A stretch of DNA of 64,000 nt. It comes from Robiginitomaculum_A sp036478535 (GTDB lineage Bacteria; Pseudomonadota; Alphaproteobacteria; Caulobacterales; Maricaulaceae). The notes beneath the pieces were generated by a model. It was not told the DNA's origin. It saw nothing but the letters and a program-made list of their open reading frames with translations, and did not search any database. The position numbers and the translations under genes are program-made. The stretch covers positions 2,568,740 through 2,632,739 of the forward strand of contig OZ245059.1 of the NCBI GenBank assembly GCA_965224735.1, given 5' to 3'. Numbering within the stretch: position 1 is the first letter of the stretch; every line of letters starts with the position of its first letter. This document shows, one piece after another, positions 28,257-38,200 of the stretch.

Positions 28257-29677
28257 TATCTACCCCCTATCAACGGAGATAAGCACCCATTTTTGGCTTG
28301 TTTTATCGCCTGCTCAAAATTACGAGCCTCAATAATATTGCCTGTTCTTGGTTTAATTTTGGGGCGGGGAATGGTTTTAGTTTTGCGCACATCCGCTTTG
28401 ACAAATTGGTTGATGCCAACTCGTAAAATTTCGCCGTTTTCAATTTTTGCATTTCGCTGTTTTTCCATTTTCTTGACGGTTTTAAAAAACCAATCAAACG
28501 CTTTAAACCAGCCGCCACGTGCCTCTATGTTTTGGAAAATATTCCACGATTTTGCGGCTAAATTATGGGTGAGACTTTCATGGGTATAACTACCACAGGC
28601 TGGGTCTTCTACATGGCCAAGGTGGCTCTCTTCCATTTGCAGGAGTTGGATATTACGCGAAAGCCTGTGTGCAAATGGGGCTGCTAAATCAGGCACAGTT
28701 TCTCCGCCTATATGAGTGAATGGGAGCAGGGTAATTGTGCCAGCCCTGCCGCAAACTGCGCCAAAACAAGCCGCGTTGAGCCGTAGTAAATTGGCCCACG
28801 GATCTTCTTTGGCCATCATGCGCATTGAGCTTATAACATGCAAAGACATGGCCGTATTTTTTGCGTCAAACTCACGCGCTATTTGGGCCCAGATAAGCTG
28901 TGCGGCGCGAAACTTAACAATATTAAAATGCGCATCTTGATCCGCGGCAAGGCGCACATCGATCATGGAAAGAGCCGTGTCTATATCGTATTTTTCGAGC
29001 AAAACCCGCAAATAAGACACAAGCTGAGCGGCCATAAAGGCAAGCTCTTGAGCCGCGCTCGCCCCGTCTTCGTGCAGAGCCGCGCCGTTAATGCAAACGG
29101 CTTTCCAGTGGGGCGCATTATCATGTGTCCATGCGGCGATGGACATCAGCGTGTCGTTATCCTTCGGCCCTGGCACATATCCAAGGCTTAGATGAATGTT
29201 TTGCACATCAGTATTGTCTTTGAAATATGCCGCAAAAAGAGCCGCTGCGGCATCATTTGGCGAGGGGGTTATATGGATGGGAATGAGGGTTTCATAAACA
29301 CCAGACAAGAGCCGTTCTATGTCGGCTATGCTGCGCAAGGCTATACCGCATAGCCCGCTTGGGTCAATGATAAGCGAGAGCGCGCTGGCCCCGCCTTTAA
29401 GGGCGTTCAAAATATCGTGGTTTGCGCCTACAATATCGGGGTGGTCAATCATGGCGCAAATATGCCACGGCCTACCCGCAAGGTGCGGCGTATGCGCTTT
29501 GTCAAAGTGTGTTTGTGGCGCTTGGGTAAACAAAGGCCCGCGCTTTATGCCGTCCTCACTCGTGCGCTCAAGCGTATCAAAATCCGCGCCGCGCAAAGCT
29601 TTCTCGGCCATATTCTGCCATTGCGACAAGTCTCCACATTCAAACCCACTGGCTAATTTCACTATACCGTCTTGCAT
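28256..29677 (-). CDS. mutA: Methylmalonyl-CoA mutase small subunit, lacking the cobalamin-like domain
   Basis: 473 residues homologous to the barrel domain of the mutase (ADFDTLER near the start, CGRAGTITLLPFTHIGGE, EDPACGSYTHESLTHNLA). Small subunits do not bind substrate but form the heterodimer with MutB. In long family members (over 600 residues) a degenerate B12-binding domain follows; here the protein stops after the linker, at SPLIGGR. It is first in a two-gene operon and is divergent from fpr across 74 nt. Confidence 0.9.
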   Translation of the reverse strand: MQDGIVKLASGFECGDLSQWQNMAEKALRGADFDTLERTSEDGIKRGPLFTQAPQTHFDKAHTPHLAGRPWHICAMIDHPDIVGANHDILNALKGGASALSLIIDPSGLCGIALRSIADIERLLSGVYETLIPIHITPSPNDAAAALFAAYFKDNTDVQNIHLSLGYVPGPKDNDTLMSIAAWTHDNAPHWKAVCINGAALHEDGASAAQELAFMAAQLVSYLRVLLEKYDIDTALSMIDVRLAADQDAHFNIVKFRAAQLIWAQIAREFDAKNTAMSLHVISSMRMMAKEDPWANLLRLNAACFGAVCGRAGTITLLPFTHIGGETVPDLAAPFAHRLSRNIQLLQMEESHLGHVEDPACGSYTHESLTHNLAAKSWNIFQNIEARGGWFKAFDWFFKTVKKMEKQRNAKIENGEILRVGINQFVKADVRKTKTIPRPKIKPRTGNIIEARNFEQAIKQAKNGCLSPLIGGR

Positions 29678-29751
29678 ACTTGTAGAATACCCAAAAAACT
29701 CTATATAACCACATGAAAATCATACTAAGGTGATTTAATTTAAGGACTAAG

Positions 29752-30549
29752 ATGGCTAAAGATAATCCGAACGCTCCGACGCATGAAACAGTCTTGTGCG
29801 TCAAGCATTATACGAACCGTTTGTTTTCATTTAGTATCACGCGGCCTGCCAGTTTTCGCTTCCGTTCGGGCGAATTTATTATGATCGGCCTTATGGGTGA
29901 GGTGAAGGGCAAAGCCAAACCGATTTTACGCGCCTATTCTATCGCCAGCCCAGCCTGGGATGACAAGCTCGATTTTTACTCGATCAAAGTGCAAGACGGC
30001 CCTCTGACCTCCATGCTCCAGCATATCAGGGAAGGCGACACAGTTATGCTCGGACGAAAACCTGTGGGTACCTTGGTTTTAGATGCACTCTTGCCAGGCA
30101 AACGCCTGTTTATGCTCTCGACGGGAACGGGCATCGCGCCTTTTGCCAGCCTTATCCGCGAGCCAGAAGTTTATGAAAATTTCGACCATGTTATTCTCAC
30201 CCATACCTGCCGCGAAGTAGCCGAACTACAATATGGCATAGAGTTTGTGGAACAGGTATGTACGGATCCGCTTGTTGGCGAAATGATTGGTGATAAGCTC
30301 CACCATATAACCTCTATCACCCGCGAAGAATACCCGCTTAAAGGCCGTGTTACTGATCTGATTGAAAGCGAAGAATTGTTTGACCATGTTCCGGGCGGTA
30401 AATTTGATCCAAAAACCGATCGTGTCATGATTTGTGGTTCGATGGCAATGACGCAAGAATTAAAAGATATGTGCGAAGCGCGCGGCTTTAAAGAAGGCTC
30501 AAATTCAAACCCTGCCGATTTCGTCATTGAAAAAGCATTTGTCGGTTAG
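29752..30549 (+). CDS. fpr: Ferredoxin/flavodoxin-NADP reductase
   Basis: 265 residues of the bacterial FNR (Fpr) family, moving electrons between NADPH and ferredoxin or flavodoxin with FAD. The FAD-binding RAYSIAS motif lies near residue 62, the phosphate-binding LSTGTGIAPFASLI near 120, and the NADP-binding CGSMAMTQELKDMCEARGF near 223. The C-terminus ends in AFVG. It is divergent from mutA and convergent with lptD, with only 12 nt between stops. Despite the name it is unrelated to the Fnr regulator. Confidence 0.95.
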   Translation: MAKDNPNAPTHETVLCVKHYTNRLFSFSITRPASFRFRSGEFIMIGLMGEVKGKAKPILRAYSIASPAWDDKLDFYSIKVQDGPLTSMLQHIREGDTVMLGRKPVGTLVLDALLPGKRLFMLSTGTGIAPFASLIREPEVYENFDHVILTHTCREVAELQYGIEFVEQVCTDPLVGEMIGDKLHHITSITREEYPLKGRVTDLIESEELFDHVPGGKFDPKTDRVMICGSMAMTQELKDMCEARGFKEGSNSNPADFVIEKAFVG

Positions 30550-30561
30550 CTAAAGTTGACC

Positions 30562-32973
30562 CTAGCGCAAACCTTGGCGTTGTTGCCGTGTGCGCGGGTC
30601 ACTGCCAAACCCGCCAAGAGACAGTAGGGAAACACGAATGCCAAAACTATCAGAATTTTCCAGAAGTCCCAAATTGTTGTTGTCACGCTTATAAATCAAC
30701 TCAATGCGTGTACAGTCATCATTGTAGATTAATGAGAGCGTTTGCCTGCGCGTTACACCTTGATCAATATCCCGATAAATCTGGTAACGCGTACTCCAAT
30801 TATCAATGAGATTTAAGGTAATGCCGCCAGAGACTTCTTCGGTAGGAGCTCGTTTCGTTGCGCTATTGGCTAGGGTTGGCGCCGTTGCAGAATCGAGCCT
30901 ATAATAACGCCAATACGTGCTCATATATTTGTTATAAATCGAAAATCCAGTATCTAATCTACGAAATGCGTTCTTATCATCATCATAACGCACGCGCGTT
31001 TTTGTTGAAAAATGGTTGCCAAGCGTTAACTCAAACATACCGACGATATCAGATTTGTCTTCGCCAATGCCTGAGTTTGGTTTAAAGGCATGCTTGTCAG
31101 TGCCGCTATAATAACTTTGCCCCAAAAATATCTGAGCCCGGTTAACGCTACCCCAATCAGCTATAAGCGATGCTCCAACATCTGCACGAAACCCTTCTTG
31201 CCATATATCATACCCAGTAGATTTGTTTGTGCTCCATAAAAGAGTTTGGTCAAAATCAATATCAAGCCCGTCTTGAGCCAATACAACATTTGTATTATCA
31301 CCCGTTATTCCATTAAAAGAAGCATTTTTACCATCACCTATATTTTGAGTAATTTGGACGCGCGGCTCTAATATCCAGTTTACCTTTTCTCCTACCTTGA
31401 GAAATGGCCAACGTATATCAACGCCCACTTTACCAAGAACACGCGAGAAATTTTTACTTTGCGCACCATCTGCTTTGAGATTAAAATAATCTATCCTGGC
31501 TTGTGCGAATGGTTTTACTTCTATACCTGCAGGTGCTATCCAGTTTTTATACCATTCAAGTGCCGCAGTGCCGCGTGTGTAATCCGTTCCTAATTGACGT
31601 TTTAAAACAGTTGTATCAGCATTAAACTTTAACCGCCCGCCAACAACAGGATCTTTGAAGTATTTAGTAATTTCAATTTTTGGCGCAACAACTGGTAAAG
31701 TACTATCATTTTCCTGGTAGGAATAAATGCGATGCGGGTTTGCAGGGGTGCGCAAGAGTGACGAGCGCAAACTAACATTGCCAAATGCACTTGCTGAATA
31801 ACGATAATTCTTGCCTTGTCCTACAACAAAAATTTGCTGCATGAGGCGGCGAGAATCGGCTTGGTAAAGACCAAAGTCGGGTCTAATTTCATCCAAGTCG
31901 TAGCGGTCAAGATAATTATCGTCCGTAGCGTAGCCAGCTTCAAAACCCCATTTCCAGTTTTTATTTATGTCAAATTGTCCATTAATAAACAAATGTGAGC
32001 GCCATTTATTTGAACGCAAACTCTCGTCTTCATCGCTAAAGAAATCAAGTGGGTCAAAATTTTTACCTTTATTGTCAAAAAAATTGGAGTAGGTGGCACT
32101 GCCCTCAAGGTTAATTTCACCCGAGAAGAATTTTTTGCGATATTGCGCTTCTAGCAAGGGGTTAACCTTAGCGTAAATATGAGGCGTTAGTGTAAGTTCG
32201 GACGAGGGCGAGAGCGCGAAATAATAAGGCGTACGAATGTTAACCCCTTTATTGCCAGACACACCGCCAAACGGGACAAGCCAACCGCTAGCCCTATTGA
32301 CACTTGGATCGGGGTGCGCAAGGTAAGGCGTATAAAATAAAGGAATACCCTTAAACTCGAAAACAGCGTCCTTATAACGGATGGATTTCGTTTTTTTGTC
32401 TTGGGTGACTTTGCGAGCTTTAAGTTGCCAGCTCGGCTTTTTTGTTTTTCCGTTTTTCACACACGCTTTGCAAGCCGTGTAATAGGCATTATAAAGTTCA
32501 ACGCCGTCTTTTGTTTGGCGCGCGGCAAATGCAGAAGCCAGTTGCCCGCCTGTGGGGAAACGGGCTAGAAAATTGGTCGCTGTACCCGCTTCTAGGCTAT
32601 CGGACAATTCTAATTTATCAGCATATTGTGACGAACCATTAGCGTTGATTAAGATAACATTGCCTTCGGCATAGACTTGCCCCGTCTTTAGATAATATAT
32701 GACTTTATCGGCTCTGATCGTTCTGTCTTGATAGCGGCCATCTACTTGCCCAATCGCAGTGATAACGTCGTTTTTTTGATCGTTGATCAATTCATTTGCT
32801 TCTAAATAAATAATATCAGGGTCACGAAAAGGGCTGTCTTTGGCCAGCTTTAGCTCCGCATCTGACTTTACCTTAACGCTAACCTGTGCATTTGCGAACT
32901 GGGGCAATAGACATAAAGATGCGCTTAGCAATAGGCTCGCTTTAAAAATTTTGCTAATCAATGCCATCTTCAC
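30562..32973 (-). CDS. lptD: LPS-assembly outer-membrane protein LptD
   Basis: 803 residues. With LptE it inserts lipopolysaccharide into the outer leaflet. A signal peptide (ends FANAQ) precedes an OstA/LptA-like N-terminal domain (about 45-160, containing NDVITAIGQVDGRYQDRTIRADKV), then a large beta barrel to the C-terminus. A paired-cysteine segment ACKACVK lies after the jellyroll domain. In many alphaproteobacteria lptD heads an operon with surA and pdxA; here it stands alone and convergent with fpr. The start at residue 1 or 3 (MKMALIS) cannot be distinguished. Confidence 0.95.
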   Translation of the reverse strand: MKMALISKIFKASLLLSASLCLLPQFANAQVSVKVKSDAELKLAKDSPFRDPDIIYLEANELINDQKNDVITAIGQVDGRYQDRTIRADKVIYYLKTGQVYAEGNVILINANGSSQYADKLELSDSLEAGTATNFLARFPTGGQLASAFAARQTKDGVELYNAYYTACKACVKNGKTKKPSWQLKARKVTQDKKTKSIRYKDAVFEFKGIPLFYTPYLAHPDPSVNRASGWLVPFGGVSGNKGVNIRTPYYFALSPSSELTLTPHIYAKVNPLLEAQYRKKFFSGEINLEGSATYSNFFDNKGKNFDPLDFFSDEDESLRSNKWRSHLFINGQFDINKNWKWGFEAGYATDDNYLDRYDLDEIRPDFGLYQADSRRLMQQIFVVGQGKNYRYSASAFGNVSLRSSLLRTPANPHRIYSYQENDSTLPVVAPKIEITKYFKDPVVGGRLKFNADTTVLKRQLGTDYTRGTAALEWYKNWIAPAGIEVKPFAQARIDYFNLKADGAQSKNFSRVLGKVGVDIRWPFLKVGEKVNWILEPRVQITQNIGDGKNASFNGITGDNTNVVLAQDGLDIDFDQTLLWSTNKSTGYDIWQEGFRADVGASLIADWGSVNRAQIFLGQSYYSGTDKHAFKPNSGIGEDKSDIVGMFELTLGNHFSTKTRVRYDDDKNAFRRLDTGFSIYNKYMSTYWRYYRLDSATAPTLANSATKRAPTEEVSGGITLNLIDNWSTRYQIYRDIDQGVTRRQTLSLIYNDDCTRIELIYKRDNNNLGLLENSDSFGIRVSLLSLGGFGSDPRTRQQRQGLR

Positions 32974-33215
32974 CCATTAGGTTTGTTTATGTATCTTAAA
33001 TGATGACTTGCATAGCGCGCCATATGGGGCGCGTCTATGGAAAATCAGTGAAAAGTATGGTTTTTGTATGGAATATTAGAGAAGAAAAATACTGCACCTA
33101 GTATCGCCATATTGCGCGTTTTAAGTGTTTTCCAAAACGGATCACTTCGATAGCAGTGCAATACTTTAAACGTGCACCTGACAATTACATTAGAAAGGTA
33201 TATTTATTTTAGGCT

Positions 33216-33674
33216 CTATCCGCGCGCGGGATATCCCGCCCAGCGCTTTACGGCTTTCATGACAAGGGAAGATTGTATGCGTGTCACATGAGGCAGGGCG
33301 GCGATGGTGCGGCGGTAAATGCGTTCGTACTCGCGCGTATTCTCAGCCGCAACCTTGAGCAGATAATCCGCGTTCCCCGTCATCAGATAACACTCTAATA
33401 TTTGCGGGCGAGACAATGCCGCTTTCTCAAATGCGGCGAGAATACTTTCGCTTTGGCTCTCAAGCGATACCTCCACATAAAACTCGATATTATAGCCAAG
33501 TTTTGCCCCGTTCAAACGGGCTTGATAGCCTTTGATATATCCATCCTTTTCCAAAAGCCCAATGCGGCGGTGGGCGGCAGATGCAGACAGCCCCACATAA
33601 GTTGCAAGATTAGCCACGGATTGACGGCAATCTTCCTGTAACGCAAGAAGTAGTTTTTTATCAATTGCATCCAT
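33216..33674 (-). CDS. Lrp/AsnC family transcriptional regulator (probable regulator of ald)
   Basis: 152 residues. An N-terminal winged helix (DAIDKKLLLALQEDCRQSVANLATYVGLSASAAHRRI) precedes a RAM/AsnC ligand-binding domain. Divergent placement beside alanine dehydrogenase is the usual arrangement for Lrp-type regulators that activate ald in response to alanine (as described for AldR/BkdR-like proteins). The intergenic region is very A/T-rich and suits Lrp wrapping. The ligand is inferred from context only. Confidence 0.9.
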   Translation of the reverse strand: MDAIDKKLLLALQEDCRQSVANLATYVGLSASAAHRRIGLLEKDGYIKGYQARLNGAKLGYNIEFYVEVSLESQSESILAAFEKAALSRPQILECYLMTGNADYLLKVAAENTREYERIYRRTIAALPHVTRIQSSLVMKAVKRWAGYPARG

Positions 33675-33755
33675 AGTGATATTTTATACTGATAATTACT
33701 AAAATAATAGGAAAATATACAAATATATTTCAATTTTCACGCAAAAATGAAGTTT

Positions 33756-33771
33756 TTTACAATTGCGTAAA
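33756..33771 (+). promoter_or_regulatory. Inverted repeat TTTAC-N6-GTAAA upstream of ald
   Basis: A short perfect inverted repeat lies 39 nt before the ald start, in the A/T-rich space shared with the Lrp-type regulator. It could be part of an Lrp-family operator. The arms are only 5 bp, so chance is possible. Confidence 0.35.
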
Positions 33772-33809
33772 TGATAGGTATTCAGTCACTACAAACTGCG
33801 GAGAAAATT

Positions 33810-34925
33810 ATGCTAATCGGTGTCCCAAAAGAGATTAAAAATCATGAATATCGCGTAGGCCTCACGCCTGAAAGCGTGGTGGAACTCATCCATGATGGCA
33901 ATAAAGTTATCGTTGAGAAAAATGCTGGCGCTGGCATTGGTGCGACCGACGCGGATTACCACACAGCAGGAGCAAGCATTTCCGCGACTGCAACCAATAT
34001 TTTCAAGCACGCCGATATGATCGTTAAGGTCAAAGAACCGCAAGCAGGTGAGTGCAAAATGCTCCGCAAGGGCCAAATCCTTTACACATATCTGCATCTT
34101 GCGCCCGATCCGGCTCAAACTAAAGCGCTTTTAAAATCTGGCTGTATTGGCATTGCCTATGAAACTGTGACCAGCGATAGCGGCGAGCTTCCGCTCCTCA
34201 AGCCCATGAGCCAAGTGGCAGGGCGCCTGGCTATTCAAGCGGGGGCAACGGCACTTGAAAAATCTCATGGCGGGCGCGGTGTATTACTTGGCGGAGTGCC
34301 AGGTGTTGCTCCCGCCAAAGTTGTCGTCATTGGCGGCGGAGTGGTTGGTTTTAACGCAGCACAAATGGCCGTAGGTATGCACGCCGATGTAACGATTTTA
34401 GACCGCGACCCAGACGTGATGGAAGACCTATCAAACTATTTCAAAGCGTCCGCCAAAGTCGTGCGCTCGACCCCAACCGTATTGGCCGAGCTTGTTAAAA
34501 CCGCCGATATGGTTGTCGGCGCCGTGCTAATACCAGGCGCGGCAGCACCAAAACTCGTCACCCGCAAAATGCTCAAAACCATGCAAAAGGGCAGTGTTCT
34601 TGTGGATGTGGCCATCGATCAAGGCGGCTGTTTTTCCACCTCTAAAGCCACCACCCACGCCAAGCCAACCTATATCGTCGACAACGTCGTCCACTATTGC
34701 GTCGCCAACATGCCTGGCGCTGTGGCTAGAACTAGCACCTATGCCCTAAACGCCGTAACCCTAACCCACGCCAAAGCCATCGCACGTAAGGGTTGGAAAC
34801 AAGCACTGAAGGATAACGCACATTTAAAAAATGGCCTTAATGTAGCTGAAGGTAAGTTGACATATGCAGCGGTAGGCAAAGCGCTAAAAATAAAAACCGT
34901 CAACGTGAATGAAGTTTTGGGTTAA
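33810..34925 (+). CDS. ald: Alanine dehydrogenase
   Basis: 371 residues from the ATG at 33810, where the conserved start MLIGVPKEIKNHEYRVG begins after a GGAG site; an in-frame upstream ATG at 33771 adds 13 non-conserved residues. It catalyses NAD-dependent interconversion of alanine and pyruvate plus ammonium. The substrate-binding segment around LHLAPD, the NAD-binding GGGVVGFNAAQMAVGM and DVAIDQGGC with NMPGAVARTSTYALN are all intact. Control by the divergent Lrp-type gene is likely. Confidence 0.97.
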   Translation: MLIGVPKEIKNHEYRVGLTPESVVELIHDGNKVIVEKNAGAGIGATDADYHTAGASISATATNIFKHADMIVKVKEPQAGECKMLRKGQILYTYLHLAPDPAQTKALLKSGCIGIAYETVTSDSGELPLLKPMSQVAGRLAIQAGATALEKSHGGRGVLLGGVPGVAPAKVVVIGGGVVGFNAAQMAVGMHADVTILDRDPDVMEDLSNYFKASAKVVRSTPTVLAELVKTADMVVGAVLIPGAAAPKLVTRKMLKTMQKGSVLVDVAIDQGGCFSTSKATTHAKPTYIVDNVVHYCVANMPGAVARTSTYALNAVTLTHAKAIARKGWKQALKDNAHLKNGLNVAEGKLTYAAVGKALKIKTVNVNEVLG

Positions 34926-34935
34926 CCCAAAACCA

Positions 34936-35049
34936 TCGCCGCCGTTTACGTTGACAATCTCATCGTCAAACTTGCCTGCTTTTTGGGCCGCATGGGTGCG
35001 GTCTTTGCTTTGCGCTGCATATTCGTCCATGGCTTCGCGTATGGGACTC
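34936..35049 (-). pseudogene. Thiolase (acetyl-CoA C-acyltransferase) remnant
   Basis: Minus-strand translation of this interval gives about 38 residues including REAMDEYAAQSKDRTHAAQ followed by KAGKFDDEIV, which matches the internal thiolase segment around D-x-YA-x2-S-x2-R and AG+FDDEIV. Neither the upstream half with the catalytic cysteine nor the C-terminal half with GHP is present; the frame runs directly into the antisense of ald on one side and meets no start on the other. It appears to be debris of a deleted gene. The rest of the gap to 35224 holds nothing I recognise. Confidence 0.55.
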
Positions 35050-35224
35050 TCCTAATTATATACAATTAAGTGAGTATGGTAAGTAAGTATGGGGCGCTTT
35101 GATGTTTTACCAAGTCCCAATCACGTCACAATTAAGAAAAATATAGATAATCAGTAGTAAACCCTTTAAACTTTTGCGCTACAAGGCTAGGGATAATAAT
35201 AATTTTCGACAGGCAAGTGCATTC

Positions 35225-38200
35225 ATGAGCTATGGGGCTAAAATCATAACACGGATAATCTCTCTGATTTTTACCGTTTTTCTGGCCACTGCTCATTGCG
35301 GATATGCATGGGCGCAAGAGGACAGTGCGGAGTTGGTTATACCACAAATTTCCGAGCAAAGCCTGCAAGCGGATCGAAAGGAAGTGGAGCAAAATAAGGC
35401 GTTGGACGCAGACACGAAAGCGGCTTCACTTGATATTTTCAATAAGGCTTTGGGCCGATTAAGCGATGCACAAAATGCGCGCACAAATGCGGATATCTAT
35501 AAGAAACAAAGACTCGAAGCACCAACGGATATAAAGCGCCTAGAGGTCCAGATACTCGAGACAAGGAGCGCTTTGGAAGATGCGCAAACTAATCTCTCGC
35601 AAATGTTCGCCGATTTATCAGTAGATGAAATACAGCAGCGAATGGTGGCTAAGCGCGGCGAAATTGTAAGTCTGCGTGCTCGTATGGAGGAGCTACAAGC
35701 AGCGGACAAAGCTAATTTAACGCGCCCTGGACTAGCCCGTATAGAGCTTGCCAGTATTCAGAAGAAAATTGGCGAAATTACCGAGAAAATCCGCGTACAA
35801 AAAACGGAAAATTTGACGCCTCTTGATCAAGCCAATAATGCTCTTGCGCTTTCTGTTCTGGCCGTGCGCCAGCAAGGAAAGCTTTTATTGGATCAAGAAA
35901 TCATCAGCCTATCGGTCAACCGCTCTGTTTTGATAAAAGAAATTGAATTGACGGATTTAAAAATACAATTAGCTGAAAAAAATCTAACGGCGTTGCAAAT
36001 AAAATCTGGCATGGTGCGCTCTATTGAAGCTGAGCAGCGGTTTAAAGAGGCCAAAAGTGTATATGAAAGCCTTCAAAATACGCATCCATTGCTAGCAACA
36101 TATGCGCAAGAAAATATGAATTTGGCGCTAAGTCTGTCTAAAAGCATTGATCTCTCGCCAGAGGATTTGCCAATGCACGAGACGCAAATCCGTAATCAGC
36201 TTGACCAAGTGGAGGTTGATAATAAAGTTGCGGATCAAATTATTTCCAGTGGTAAAGTTAGCAAAAACTTTGGCGCGCATTTGCGCAAGCTCCGTAAAAA
36301 ACAACCACAAATCTCCAAAATAAAAGCGCAAATTAAAGACCGTAGCCAAGCCTATGAAGATGCTTTGTTTCAGCGCATCGTCAACCGTGAGGCCTTGCAA
36401 AGTTTTTCTGGCACGACTTTAAATGTTGCCTATGAGAAAGCAAATTTTGATACTGGCAAGGTGCCTAGCCCGCCGCTTTCGGAGGAATACGTGCAAATTT
36501 TGCGCTCGCTTTATGAAGCCAGACGCGAGCTTTTGAGTGTTCTGGCCTCTGCGACAGATCTGAAATCTCGCCGCCTTGAAAAAGTCAATAGCGAGCAAAC
36601 AAAGCTATTGGAGAAGGTTAAATCATTGTGCGAGATATTGGATGGCCGTTTGTTATGGCTGCCAAGCACAGAGCCTACCGGGTTAAAATGGCCCCGCAAA
36701 GTGGTGAGTGGAATTGGCACCGTTTTTAGCGGCGCAGGCATAAAAATAGCGACTAGCACATTTGGTAATGAAATTAACCAAAATTTGTTTTTTGTGCTTT
36801 TTACAATAGTTATTGGCGCTAGTTTTATTATACTTCGTAGGCGCCTAAAGCCTGTAATGGCGGAAATGAATAAACAGGTAGGGCGCGTGCAAGAAGATGG
36901 ATATCTGCTCACGCCTGTCGCCATTATATATGGACTACTAAAAGCTGCCCCTTGGGCCTTGGGGCTCATGTTTATCGCATTCATATTTGCTATTGCGCCC
37001 CATACATCTATTGGTTTGCCCTCAATTGTGCGCACATTTATGGTTTTATCCGCGCTTATTTTGATTCTGACGACAATGCGGGCATGGAGCGAAAAGGGGG
37101 CTTTATTTGATCTGCATTACCGTGTGGATTGGGAATTGCGCCGCCGCCTTATTAAGCACATTCCTTGGCTTTTGGTTGCGCAGTTTATCAGCGTTATTTT
37201 GATTGGGATTACGGGGAATAATCTAGATTATGATACGGGTGTTTCGGCGCTGGGCGTGCTTGGATTTTTAATTGGTTCCATTGGTATTGCCGTCTTTGCG
37301 ATAAAGCTTTCATGGCAAAGAACTGGCGTTTTTGAAACATATAGCAAAGATAATGTTGGCATCTATCTTCGGTATGAAAAATGGTTTTTTATTATCGCTA
37401 TAGCCTTTCCAATTGGCACATCTTTTCTGGCCGCTTTTGGGTATTACGAATCCGCCCGCTTGCTATTATCTCGCTTCTTTATATCCTTTTGCGTGCTCAT
37501 TATTGCTTATGTTATTCATGGCCTTTTGCAGCGCAGTGTTACGATTGCGCAAAGAAAACTCGCACTTGAAGAAGCGCATGCGCGCCGCGATAGGATTGTT
37601 GAAGAACGCCGCGCCAAAGTTGCTGCGGAGGAGCGCGGCGAAATTTCTATTCCTAAAGTGGACTATGATCGTATCGACCTTGAGACTGTAAACCGGCAAA
37701 CAATTCAGCTCGTCAATGCTGCTGTTTTTATTGGCGTTGCGGTTGTACTCTGGACTTTGTGGCGTAATTTACTCCCTGCGCTCTCTATTTTTAACGAGGT
37801 GGAACTGTATAAATACACGTCCGAAGATGGGCAAAAGGCTGCTGCCATAACCTTGTGGAATGTTATGCAGGCTTTGGCCATTGGTTTAGTTGCATGGCTG
37901 ACCTCACGAAACTTACCTGGCTTTATTGATGTGTTTGTTTTAAAGCGCACCAGCATTGCCCAATCAACCCGTTTTGCATTTACGACTGTGCTTGGTTATA
38001 TCATCCTCACAATCGGCATTGTGATTGCTTTTAACAAGCTTGGCACCCAATGGTCACAGCTTCAATGGATTATTGCAGCTCTTGGCGTTGGTATCGGTTT
38101 TGGTTTGCAGGCAATTTTCGCTAACTTTATTTCAGGCCTCATTATTTTGTTTGAGCGCCCCGTACGTATTGGCGATTTTATTACTATTGGCGAGAGAAGC

